Shown: positions 7,143-14,501 of the stretch, piece by piece | Numbering within the stretch: the stretch's first letter is position 1 | Layout: each line of letters begins with the position of its first letter | From: CAZTDD01 sp964612675 | Lineage (GTDB): Bacteria; Hinthialibacterota; Hinthialibacteria; Hinthialibacterales; JAKPRU01 | DNA: 23,989 nt | Assembly: GCA_964612675.1 (NCBI GenBank) | Contig: CAZTDD010000110.1 | Coordinates: forward strand, 1-23,989 | Reading direction: 5' to 3' | The notes under the pieces: generated by a model | Databases searched by the model: none | What the model was told of the DNA's origin: nothing | The model's input: the letters and a program-made list of their open reading frames with translations, nothing else | Position numbers and translations under genes: made by a program

Positions 7143-8474
7143 ATGCTGAATCGAAGAACAACTTTCGTTTTTCTGTTTGTGTTCGGGGTGATGATTGCCC
7201 CGATAACGATCCAGGCTCTCGAAGTAGGTGTCGCGACTGTGGACATCACGCCACCGCCCGGCCTGCAGATGTGGGGCTATCAGTCACGCACGCAGCCGGC
7301 GATAGGATCGTGGGACGCACTCGCCGCAAAAGCCGTTGTGTTCGATGACGGCGAATCCCGTGCGGCGATTGTTACGCTGGATCTGGGCCGGACACCTCCC
7401 GACGACGTTGTGGACCGAATCCGGAACGCCGCACGAGAGCGGTACGGCATCGAACAGGTACTGCTGACGGCGATCCACACCCATGGCGCGCCTGCGGTGA
7501 CACCGCTCGCCCCGGGCGAGAAGAATCGCACATGGATTTATGAACTGGAAAAGAAGATCACCGACGTTATTGGTTCGGCTGCGTCCTCGTGTCGGACCGT
7601 CACAGTCCACGTCGGCTATGGTTCGGCGGATGTTTCCTATGACCGGCGTGTACTCAATCCGGACGGCTCTGTGACTATGCTGTGGTCGAATCCTCAGCAA
7701 CAGGAAAACACACCTGTCGATCAGACCGTCGGCGTAACGGTGTTCAAAGCAACGGACGGAACGGTTCTCGCGACGCTGGTTCATTTTGCCTGCCATCCGG
7801 TTGTGTTTGGAGGAAGGAATTTGAAATACTCTGCGGATTTTCCTGCAGGGATGTATGAATATGTCGAGGAAACACTCGGGGGGACCTGTCTATATGTCCA
7901 GGGGGCATGCGGGGAAATTAACCCCTATTTCACCGGTCTCGGACCTGAAGAAGAGTCGTATCAGACACTGATTGGTGTAGGAAAAGAGATCGGCGAGGAG
8001 GTTGTTCGGGTCGCGAACGAATCGCATCAGATATCCGAAGACAGTTTCCCGATTAAAACAAAGAACAAGAAGATCGAATTTGACCTTCGGTACAAATTGG
8101 ACAACGAGTGGATCCAACTCGGCTTCTTCTTCACGTATGGAAAAGAGGATATGGCTCCGGAGTTTGGCGGCGTTTCCCCGAAGATCGCTGTGGAGACCTC
8201 GATTTTGACATTGGGCGATCAATTGGGTTGGGTCGGATTTCCGGGGGAGTTTTTCGATGATTTTCAGATTGATTTACGTGAACGGTCGCCGATTCCGAAT
8301 ACGTTTTTTGTCGGCTACTGCAACGGGTATGTATCGTATTTTCCGACAATTCAGGCCGCCTCCGAGGGGGGGTACGGTGCGCATTATGGAACGATTGTCG
8401 AGGTCGGCGCAGGCGAACGCCTGATCGACGAGGCGATTGTGGATTTGTATGAGATGAGCGGGCGGTTTAAATAG
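7143..8474 (+). CDS. Secreted neutral/alkaline ceramidase-fold protein
   Basis: This is a 443-residue exported protein matching the N-terminal domain of neutral/alkaline non-lysosomal ceramidases. After a signal peptide (MLNRRTT then a hydrophobic core to IQALE) comes VGVATVDITPPPGLQMWGY, the family's signature opening. Zinc-site candidates are HTH at residues 112-114 (in LLTAIHTHGAP) and the His of HFACHP (214-219). In characterised ceramidases the nucleophilic Ser lies in a GDVSP-like motif; here the matching segment is GEINP (257-261), with Asn in place of Ser, so true ceramide hydrolysis is doubtful. It is also much shorter than full ceramidases (about 650-750 residues) because the C-terminal domain is missing. 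The start at 7143 is chosen because GGAG lies 9 bases upstream; an in-frame ATG at 7128 adds five residues. It probably acts outside the inner membrane on an unknown ester or amide. Confidence 0.82.
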   Translation: MLNRRTTFVFLFVFGVMIAPITIQALEVGVATVDITPPPGLQMWGYQSRTQPAIGSWDALAAKAVVFDDGESRAAIVTLDLGRTPPDDVVDRIRNAARERYGIEQVLLTAIHTHGAPAVTPLAPGEKNRTWIYELEKKITDVIGSAASSCRTVTVHVGYGSADVSYDRRVLNPDGSVTMLWSNPQQQENTPVDQTVGVTVFKATDGTVLATLVHFACHPVVFGGRNLKYSADFPAGMYEYVEETLGGTCLYVQGACGEINPYFTGLGPEEESYQTLIGVGKEIGEEVVRVANESHQISEDSFPIKTKNKKIEFDLRYKLDNEWIQLGFFFTYGKEDMAPEFGGVSPKIAVETSILTLGDQLGWVGFPGEFFDDFQIDLRERSPIPNTFFVGYCNGYVSYFPTIQAASEGGYGAHYGTIVEVGAGERLIDEAIVDLYEMSGRFK

Positions 8475-8550
8475 AGTCCCTGGAGGTCCTGGCGGGATGG
8501 GCGCAGCCACAAGAGGTCCTGAGTTCACGCCGTCATGCGTTACTCTACTG

Positions 8551-8615
8551 CCTCTTGCTCCTTCGTCGCCCCGATTGCTTTTGATAGGACAAATTCGAGC
8601 AATCGGGGCCACCCA
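8551..8615 (+). repeat. Dispersed palindrome, long-loop copy A
   Basis: The core stem GCCCCGATTGCT (8568-8579) pairs perfectly over 12 bp with AGCAATCGGGGC (8598-8609) around an 18-base loop. The whole 65-base unit, including loop and flanks, matches the reverse complement of 23582-23646 at 63 of 65 positions by my reading. It lies between the convergent ceramidase-fold and oxidoreductase genes, so it could also block read-through, although no T-run follows. Confidence 0.85.
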
Positions 8616-8656
8616 GCGCGAGCTATGCCTTCTGGAACAATCTTTCCTGCCGATTC

Positions 8657-10003
8657 TTAAACCACCAATTTCGGCGGTTTCGTGACGACTTTTTCCTTCT
8701 CTTTGTCGAAATAGAGAACCTTGCCTTGCTTGTACGATTCGACCGACATGCCGATCGTCGCCATCGCTTTGTACCCCAGTTCGGAATGCAGAACCGGTTT
8801 CTCACGGGTCCGGATACAGTTGAGCCAATTATCCATGTGATCTTCCCGTTTCTCCGGTTCGGTTTGGATGACGATCTCCTCATCGCCCCATTTTTTCTTG
8901 AATTCCTCGCGGAAAATTCGCTGGGCGGTGACGGTAATGTGAGGGGTTCGTCCTTCGAACTGACCGTGTTCCACCATCATCAGCGTTGCTTCATGGCCAC
9001 GAATCAAACCCGGAATGTGCGTATCGTTTGCCATCGACGAAGAAAGCACCACGGAATGTCCGCTCGGATAATCCGCGCAGAGCATGAATGTGTCGGGGAC
9101 CTCACGATCTTTGAAAACGTAGATTCCACCGGTGCCGACAACGCGGTACGGGAACTCACCGTTCCCCCACACCAGATTCAGCGGAGCCATCACGTGGTAA
9201 AACAGGTCCGTGGCAATCCCGCCGGAGTAGTCCCAATACTTGCGAAACCGGAAGAACCGCTCGGCGTTCCACTCCCGTTCGGGTGCCGGCCCCAGCCATT
9301 GCGGCCAATCGATATGTCTTTGCCCGCCTGCATCCGGCCCGGCTCCTTGATCGATACTGTAATTCCACTCGCCGCCCTTGGAATTTCGGTGGTAGGAGCC
9401 CTGAGACATGATCATATTTCCGAGCATGCCTTTTTGGATCACATCCCGTGCTTTCCACCACTGGTCGCTCGACGTGGTCTGGCTGCCGACCTGGAAGACC
9501 GCACCCGCGCGTACAGCCGCCTCGTGGACCCGGCGCGCCTCATCCACGGTATGAGTCATCGGTTTCTCACAATACACATCTTTCCCGGCATTGACCGCAG
9601 CAATTGAGATGGGGGCATGCCAATGATCGGGCGTGGCGATGATCACCGCGTCAACCTCTGGCGAGGCCAGCAGATCTTTATAATTCTCATACGCCTTTGC
9701 GTTTGCACGCTCGGCGGCTTCCTGGCGGCGTCTTGCGTACACGTCGCAAACCGCAACAACCTCACAGTCTCCACGGCTCTTGCTCTTCTGCAGCGCCCAC
9801 CTGAGAAGGGCGTTGCCCCGTCCGCCAATGCCGATCACACCGATCTGAATCTTCTCATTCGGCGAGATCCGCTTTGAGGCCACTCCGGCACTGGCGACCT
9901 TGTCTGTTGTTTTACACGCTGTGCTAGCGAGACCAAGCGCAAGGCTTCCCCCTGCAGCGGTCTTCATGAACGATCTCCGTTTGACTTGTTCTTTCTCCGT
10001 CAT
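8657..10003 (-). CDS. Tat-exported Gfo/Idh/MocA-family oxidoreductase
   Basis: This is a 448-residue NAD(P)-dependent oxidoreductase, probably acting on a sugar, sugar acid or inositol derivative. The N-terminus has a twin-arginine signal (KRRSFMK, Arg9-Arg10, then a hydrophobic stretch to about residue 30), so it would be exported folded with its cofactor. Cys30 follows SLALGLASTA and could be a loose lipobox. The Rossmann fold shows GVIGIGGRG (55-63), VCDVYARRR, IIATPDHWH and the family's EKP motif (146-148). The C-terminal beta domain follows. Tat-exported members are frequent in planctomycete-like and related genomes. I chose the ATG at 10003 rather than 10069 because AAGGGA lies 7-8 bases upstream and the protein then begins just before the Tat motif. 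The substrate cannot be assigned. It is convergent with the ceramidase-fold gene and divergent from the FlhB-like gene. Confidence 0.9.
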   Translation of the reverse strand: MTEKEQVKRRSFMKTAAGGSLALGLASTACKTTDKVASAGVASKRISPNEKIQIGVIGIGGRGNALLRWALQKSKSRGDCEVVAVCDVYARRRQEAAERANAKAYENYKDLLASPEVDAVIIATPDHWHAPISIAAVNAGKDVYCEKPMTHTVDEARRVHEAAVRAGAVFQVGSQTTSSDQWWKARDVIQKGMLGNMIMSQGSYHRNSKGGEWNYSIDQGAGPDAGGQRHIDWPQWLGPAPEREWNAERFFRFRKYWDYSGGIATDLFYHVMAPLNLVWGNGEFPYRVVGTGGIYVFKDREVPDTFMLCADYPSGHSVVLSSSMANDTHIPGLIRGHEATLMMVEHGQFEGRTPHITVTAQRIFREEFKKKWGDEEIVIQTEPEKREDHMDNWLNCIRTREKPVLHSELGYKAMATIGMSVESYKQGKVLYFDKEKEKVVTKPPKLVV

Positions 10004-10302
10004 TAGTCGGTCCCTTTCTCCCGGTTTCATAGCGAAACCCCTGGATTTTTCTTTTGATGATCGAAGCATGCCTGCTACACTGAACGAGGCAAGAACAAAT
10101 TCTAGCCGGAATAAATAGAAGGAAACAGTGCAACAGTTAGTGCTTCAAGATAGCTGACAGGTGGTATCAGACTTCAATGTCATTCGGTTAAGGAGATGCT
10201 GGCTGTTCGCGGGCGTCATTTTGTGAAGGGCTTACGGTAATGGCATTCGATCAGACCTCCCATACTGCGAATTCTGGTATTTGAGACAATGGGGACGAGG
10301 TA
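10004..10302. other. Divergent intergenic region
   Basis: This is about 300 bases between the minus-strand oxidoreductase and the plus-strand FlhB-like gene. I see no gene. On the minus strand TAGAAT (near 10105-10110) is a good -10 candidate for the oxidoreductase, but no matching -35 stands out. A short reading frame with AAGGAG directly against its ATG (10196 onward, 14 codons) is too short and too tightly spaced to call. Confidence 0.4.
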
Positions 10303-10602
10303 ATGGACCCGGAACAGACGGGAGATAGACGCCAGAAAGCGGTCGCGCTTCGTTATGTGCGTGGTGAGGACAGCGCTCCCGTAGTCACTGCGAAAGGCGC
10401 GGGGGCAATCGCCGAGCGGATCCTCGAAATCGCGAAAGAGAATGATATCCCGCTTTACCAGGATCCGGACCTTGTGGAAATCCTTGCGAAAGTTGATCTT
10501 GGGAACGTGATTCCGCCGGAACTCTACCAGGCCGTGGCAGAAGTCCTGGCATTCGTCTATAATCTGAATCGCAAAATGGTCGAGGGGCAATCTATGCGCT
10601 GA
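10303..10602 (+). CDS. Stand-alone FlhB C-terminal-domain (FlhB2/YlqH-like) protein
   Basis: This is a 99-residue soluble protein corresponding to the cytoplasmic export-switch domain of FlhB/YscU proteins without the four membrane helices. It shows the family pattern AVALRY, APVVTAKGAGAIAERILEIAKENDIP, DPDLVEIL, and IPPELYQAVAEVLAFVYNLN. The autocleavage motif NPTH should stand directly before AVALRY. Here that position reads RRQK, so the protein cannot undergo the substrate-specificity switch cleavage. Small FlhB paralogues of this kind exist in many bacteria, with mostly unknown roles. An in-frame TGA just upstream fixes the ATG at 10303. GGGG lies 8 bases upstream and GAGG only 2. It is followed after 38 bases by a TPR protein and is likely co-transcribed with it. 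Confidence 0.85.
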   Translation: MDPEQTGDRRQKAVALRYVRGEDSAPVVTAKGAGAIAERILEIAKENDIPLYQDPDLVEILAKVDLGNVIPPELYQAVAEVLAFVYNLNRKMVEGQSMR

Positions 10603-10640
10603 TCCCCCCATCCGAGAATACCCGATGGAAAGGATTTGAT

Positions 10641-11069
10641 ATGGTCGATCTTTACAGCACCGAAATCGAGAGGTATCAGACCATCTTAAAAGAGAATCAG
10701 CAGTACGCGTTCGACCGGTACGGTTGGACGATATTTTACAGCCTGCCGCCCGAGCAGATCCACGAGATGAAGACAGAACTTGGCTGGAAGCCGGAGTCCG
10801 CTCTGGATCATTACAATGTCGGAGCCCTGCTATGTCGGTCCGGTAAGGTCGCCCAGGGACTCAAACATCTGGAGAAAGCCCAGGAAATGGGGTTGGATAT
10901 CCCGCAACTCCATTATAATCTTGGACTTGCATACGAAAATCGGGACGATAAACGGAAAGCGAAAAACCAATTCCGTAAATTCGTCGAGACTGTCGAACGA
11001 CAATCCGTCATTTCGACCTCGCTCCGACAGGACCTCGACGATGTTCGCGAACATCTTCAAGAGATGTAG
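10641..11069 (+). CDS. Small TPR-repeat protein
   Basis: This is a 142-residue cytosolic protein with two tetratricopeptide repeats in the second half: SALDHYNVGALLCRSGKVAQGLKH (about 53-76, continuing to 86) and PQLHYNLGLAYENRDDKRKA (about 88-107, continuing to 119). The first 50 residues are helical and charged without a known motif. TPRs bind partner proteins, so this is probably an adaptor. AAAGGA lies 6 bases before the ATG, a good ribosome binding site. The gene follows the FlhB-like gene by 38 bases on the same strand, so they may be functional partners. No other flagellar or type III secretion gene is in the window. Confidence 0.78.
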   Translation: MVDLYSTEIERYQTILKENQQYAFDRYGWTIFYSLPPEQIHEMKTELGWKPESALDHYNVGALLCRSGKVAQGLKHLEKAQEMGLDIPQLHYNLGLAYENRDDKRKAKNQFRKFVETVERQSVISTSLRQDLDDVREHLQEM

Positions 11070-11114
11070 ATCTTTCGCCCGGACAAGAATTTACGATAAT
11101 TTGCTTGATAGCTG

Positions 11115-11144
11115 TTGACAAACTGGATACTCTAAGGCTAGAGT
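11115..11144 (+). promoter_or_regulatory. Predicted sigma-70 promoter of the amidase gene
   Basis: A perfect -35 TTGACA (11115-11120), an 18-base spacer and a -10 TAGAGT (11139-11144, 4 of 6 consensus). Transcription would start near 11151, leaving a leader of about 100 bases before the GTG at 11251. This suggests that the amidase is transcribed separately from the FlhB/TPR pair. Confidence 0.5.
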
Positions 11145-11212
11145 ACTTAAGGTTCTATGTCCTTTGGTCGACAATCAAGTTAGGGTCCATCCGGTTGTAC
11201 TTACTCTGGGCC

Positions 11213-11234
11213 GGGGACAGGGACAGATGGGACA
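11213..11234 (+). repeat. Short GGGACA direct repeat
   Basis: Three GGGACA units occur within about 22 bases (GGGGACAGGGACAGATGGGACA) in the amidase leader. GGGGACAG-type sequences often flank REP-associated elements (from memory), but no transposase-like gene or second copy is present here, so the meaning is unknown. Confidence 0.35.
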
Positions 11235-11250
11235 ATAACGGAGACTGAGC

Positions 11251-13059
11251 GTGATTCGTTTGCGTATGTTTTGCGTTGGAGTGGTATTCTTGGCTCTTCT
11301 GTTGTCCTCTGGTCTCTGCTGGGCCAATGTCCTTCACTCCATCAACTACGTAACAGAACACCCCCGATTCAGTATCATTCTCATCCAAACCAAATCGGCG
11401 ATTTCCAGCTACCGGTTCAATGAAACACGCACTGGTTCCACGGTCTACCTGGACCTTCCCTCCGTTAGCCGAGGCGATCAGGCGCCGGAGGTGGAGATCA
11501 ATCAGGCCGGACTACGCCGAATTCGAACAGGGTACGATAGCAGTCAAAGAATCACACGTATCGCTATCGACCTTCGGCCGGGCGTACGCGCCAGCGAGAT
11601 TGTCCATCGGAAGGTGAATTGGAACGGTGGAGGGCAGATCGTCCTGTTCGTCGATCATCCCAGTGACGAGACACATTATTTGCCGACCGAGGAAGAGGCC
11701 AGGCGGCTGAGAGAACAGGGAAAACGGATCGTTATTATCGATCCTGGTCACGGCTGGCGCGATCCAGGCTGCCAGTACTACGGCATACAGGAAAAAACCG
11801 TCGTTCTCGACATCGCCCGTAAACTCGCCTATCTGATCGATCAGACAGATAACATGAAAGCGTATCTGACGCGTGACGGCGACTATTTGCCGGTGATGAA
11901 CAAAGAAGATTTCTTCGGATCGTGGATCGACGTGAAGAAGAAGAGTCTTGACGCGCGTGTCGAGTTCGCGAGGAGAATGCACGGTCACGTGTTCATGTCG
12001 CTGCATCTGAACTACTGTCCGGGACGAAAACGTCGCGAGAAAGCCCGAGGATTCGAAATATGGTGTCTGGGTGAGAACGACTCCGACCGTGTTTATAAGA
12101 GCCAGATCGAGGACATTGACACCACCGATTTGTTGGCGTTTCAAGGCGATGATCCGGGATCGGGTCTGGACGACGAAACCGGCAGACTGTTGTTTGCAAT
12201 GCAGCGGGATATCACGATGGAAGATAACAAGATCTTCGTCGAGATCCTGAAAAACGAGCTGTTGAAAGTTCCCGGTCTTGTACCGCGCGATCCCCCGATC
12301 AAGGAATTCAAGCTGTTCCGTGTACTTCGGAACCTGTCGATGCCTTCAGCGCTTGTCGAAATGGCCTTTCTGACCAATTCCGCAGATCGGAACTTGCTGA
12401 AGACAACCGAGTTTCGGTGGGAGTTGGCGAGGTCGCTGTACCGTGGGCTTGGCAATTACTTCGAGACGCTCTCCGACAGTAACTTGTATGACGAAACAAA
12501 ATTCCAGATCGCTAAGGTTTCGGTCCCGAAAGAGAACTATCAGATCCACGTTGTGCGACGAGGAGAGAATCTATTCGACATCGCCCAGCGATTCCGGACC
12601 GATGTTTCTACGCTGCAGCGCATCAACAGCAAAGGGCGTGGAACGACCATTTATGTGGGAGAGGAATTGAAAGTACCCGGGAGCGCCGCTCCGCAGAGCC
12701 CGAGCCCACAGGTTCGCTATGCGGCCGCTAGTCCTGAGTACACGGTTCGGCGGGGCGACAATCTGTACACGATCGCTCGGCGACACGGTACCACGGTTAG
12801 TCACCTGAAACGAATCAACAGTCTTCGAAGCGACGCGTTGAAGCCCGGCCAGAAACTCCGTATCTCCGGTTCATCGGCATCCAGTTCTTCCCCGCGAAGC
12901 GGAGTAACGCGGACCACCTCTTACCGTGTCCGTCGGGGAGACAATTTCTACACCATCGCAAAGAAATTCCACACGTCCGTTTCGCTTCTCAAGCGGCTGA
13001 ACAACCGTCGCTCAAACCGACTCTACCCGGGAGACCGTCTCCGCGTCCCCATTCGCTAG
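11251..13059 (+). CDS. N-acetylmuramoyl-L-alanine amidase, AMIN + Amidase_3 + three LysM
   Basis: This is a 602-residue exported peptidoglycan hydrolase that cleaves the bond between N-acetylmuramic acid and L-alanine, usually during cell separation. In order it has a signal peptide (1-25), an AMIN-like envelope-targeting beta domain (about 27-135), an Amidase_3 zinc domain (about 158-400) and three LysM peptidoglycan-binding repeats (about 431-475, 497-539 and 558-601) joined by Ser/Pro-rich linkers. The zinc and catalytic residues are visible: His167 in DPGHG, Glu181 in QEKTVVLDIA, His252 in SLHLN and Glu370 in ALVEMAFLTN. Between His252 and Glu370 there is a longer than usual insert (about 280-350) that may be the autoinhibitory helix region. 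GGAG lies upstream of a GTG start. Known AmiA/B/C-type enzymes are activated by EnvC/NlpD-type LytM factors; none is seen here. Confidence 0.92.
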   Translation: MIRLRMFCVGVVFLALLLSSGLCWANVLHSINYVTEHPRFSIILIQTKSAISSYRFNETRTGSTVYLDLPSVSRGDQAPEVEINQAGLRRIRTGYDSSQRITRIAIDLRPGVRASEIVHRKVNWNGGGQIVLFVDHPSDETHYLPTEEEARRLREQGKRIVIIDPGHGWRDPGCQYYGIQEKTVVLDIARKLAYLIDQTDNMKAYLTRDGDYLPVMNKEDFFGSWIDVKKKSLDARVEFARRMHGHVFMSLHLNYCPGRKRREKARGFEIWCLGENDSDRVYKSQIEDIDTTDLLAFQGDDPGSGLDDETGRLLFAMQRDITMEDNKIFVEILKNELLKVPGLVPRDPPIKEFKLFRVLRNLSMPSALVEMAFLTNSADRNLLKTTEFRWELARSLYRGLGNYFETLSDSNLYDETKFQIAKVSVPKENYQIHVVRRGENLFDIAQRFRTDVSTLQRINSKGRGTTIYVGEELKVPGSAAPQSPSPQVRYAAASPEYTVRRGDNLYTIARRHGTTVSHLKRINSLRSDALKPGQKLRISGSSASSSSPRSGVTRTTSYRVRRGDNFYTIAKKFHTSVSLLKRLNNRRSNRLYPGDRLRVPIR

Positions 13060-13087
13060 CCTTTTCGACGACTCGCTATTGTCCTCA

Positions 13088-13129
13088 CCTGTTGTTCAAG
13101 ACTTGTTGTTCAAGACCTGTTGTTCAAGG
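13088..13129. repeat. Three tandem 14-bp repeats
   Basis: Three consecutive units of the form CYTGTTGTTCAAGR (13088-13101, 13102-13115, 13116-13129) differ at only two positions. They overlap the stop codon of the decayed oxidoreductase remnant read on the minus strand. A 14-bp unit would shift the frame on each duplication, which fits a non-coding or degenerating locus. Confidence 0.8.
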
Positions 13130-13280
13130 CGTCCTTTACCCTCGCCGGAGTCATTGGTAACTGAAGGACACGCGCGCCGACGGCGTCATAGATCGCGTTA
13201 GCAATCACTCCACCCATGCAGATAATCGCGGGTTCCCCGCCGCCCTGCGCCGGAGCCTCTTTATCATCGATTACTACGCT
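13110..13280 (-). pseudogene. C-terminal remnant of a xanthine dehydrogenase-type molybdopterin large subunit
   Basis: Read on the minus strand, about 55 codons ending at TGA (13110-13112) encode the last part of an aldehyde oxidase/xanthine dehydrogenase molybdenum-binding subunit. The conserved tail APAQGGGEPAII, then IANAIYDAVGAR and LQLPMTPARV are very close to the usual family C-terminus. Upstream of VVIDD (near 13277) the frame turns into unlike-protein sequence (an Arg-rich stretch) and meets a TAA at 13324-13326. The other 700 or so residues of such a subunit are absent and no start is present. It is therefore a decayed or deletion-truncated relic, probably left by a rearrangement between the amidase and cyclodeaminase genes. 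Confidence 0.75.
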
Positions 13281-13494
13281 TTGCTCGCGGTGACGGCGAC
13301 GAAATAAGCTGCAAACAGTCGCGTTAAATCACCGGTAACGCCGGTCCACGGTATGGAATGACGGTTACAGAGGTCCTGAATGTGGTACAAATACGTATGG
13401 GGGCCATCCTGCTGATTGAGACCACTCTGACGGATCTCTTCACAGCGAGGCGGTCTGACAGAATTTCAGTTCCTTGAGGAGAACCACAGAAACC

Positions 13495-14448
13495 ATGGCT
13501 ATCTACATTAACGACGAACAGATCCGTCAACTCATCTCGATCGAGGACGCTGTGGAAGCTGTTGAAAACGTTATGCGTGACCTGGCTGTCGGTCAGGCAT
13601 TCAACTGCCCGCGCCAAAGACCTCGTACAGGTAGCACGATGCTTCATGTTCTTTGTGCAGCGGGGGAACAAGTTGGCTCTCTCGGGCTCAAAGCCTATAC
13701 GACACGAAAAAGCGGGAATCGTTTTTTGTTTCTACTTTTTTCCGACGAGACCGGCGGATGCGATGCCGTTATTGAAGCGGATTGGCTCGGTCGATTCCGG
13801 ACAGGTGCAGCGAGTGGAGTCGCCACGAAGTACCTCGCGCGCGAGCACGCCGCGACGGTCGGTGTGATCGGAACGGGCCGGCACGCCCTGACGCAGTTTC
13901 TCGCGGTATGTGCGGTCCGCCCTATCGAGCGAGCCTATGTGTGGAGTCCCACTCCCGAGCACCGTGCCCGCTTCGCGCAAACGGCAGAAGACGTACTAGC
14001 TGTTCCTCTGGAAATCTGCGATTCCGCCGAGCACTTGGTCAATCGCTCCGAGATCCTATGCACAATAACCAAAGCGAATGAACCGGTTCTTCAGGGGGAG
14101 TGGATCAAACCGGGGACCCATATCAACGCCGCCGGATCGAATGCGACCACGAGGCAGGAGATCGGTGTGGATACGGTCCGCCGTGCAGAGGTCATTGTTG
14201 TCGATTCAATTGAACAAGCTCGGATCGAATGCGGCGATCTGATCCCCGCGATCAAAACCAACGAGTTGAAGTGGGAGGATACAATCGAACTCGCACAGGC
14301 GGTCGCTTCCGAGAATGCTCTTCGCACCGACCCGTCTCAAATCACCTTGTTCGAGAGCCAGGGACTCGGTCTATGGGATGTGGCGGTCGGAAAACTGATT
14401 TCTGACAGGGCAAAAGAAAAGGGAATCGGGACAGCACTCCCTTTCTGA
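13495..14448 (+). CDS. Ornithine cyclodeaminase / mu-crystallin family enzyme
   Basis: This is a 317-residue NAD(P)-binding enzyme. The family converts ornithine to proline and includes alanine dehydrogenases, lysine or arginine cyclodeaminases and ketimine (pyrroline-2-carboxylate) reductases. Visible hallmarks are the opening MAIYINDEQIRQLISIEDAV, the active-site Lys in GLKAYTT (Lys66), RTGAASGVATKYLAR (102-116), the dinucleotide loop GVIGTGRHA (123-131), INAAGSN and VVDSIEQARIECGDL. Residues that would separate the sub-activities cannot be read reliably. The ATG at 13495 gives the canonical N-terminus; AGGAG lies about 13 bases upstream, which is rather long, and an in-frame TTG at 13474 adds seven residues. 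It is followed on the same strand by a URO-D protein and a DHODH-family enzyme, suggesting a shared pathway on an amino acid or cyclic imine. Confidence 0.87.
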   Translation: MAIYINDEQIRQLISIEDAVEAVENVMRDLAVGQAFNCPRQRPRTGSTMLHVLCAAGEQVGSLGLKAYTTRKSGNRFLFLLFSDETGGCDAVIEADWLGRFRTGAASGVATKYLAREHAATVGVIGTGRHALTQFLAVCAVRPIERAYVWSPTPEHRARFAQTAEDVLAVPLEICDSAEHLVNRSEILCTITKANEPVLQGEWIKPGTHINAAGSNATTRQEIGVDTVRRAEVIVVDSIEQARIECGDLIPAIKTNELKWEDTIELAQAVASENALRTDPSQITLFESQGLGLWDVAVGKLISDRAKEKGIGTALPF

Positions 14449-14501
14449 AGAAATAACGCCGGGTTCGATTCATCTGTAGGAAGGACTCAAGGACATGTAC
14501 C

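Noticed and set aside
6733..7149. 138-codon plus-strand open frame in the long intergenic region
   Set aside because: It runs through the palindromic repeats, has no ribosome binding site and no recognisable motif, and its composition is unlike the real genes.
8568..8609. Long-loop palindrome as a bidirectional terminator between convergent genes
   Set aside because: Neither side has a T-run and the unit is repeated elsewhere with conserved loop, so a dispersed repeat is the better explanation.
8726..9607. 293-codon plus-strand frame opposite the Gfo/Idh/MocA gene
   Set aside because: Antisense shadow of a clearly conserved gene; its peptide has no motif.
11512..12144. 210-codon minus-strand frame in the amidase gene
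   Set aside because: Antisense to the Amidase_3 domain, whose catalytic residues confirm the plus-strand frame.
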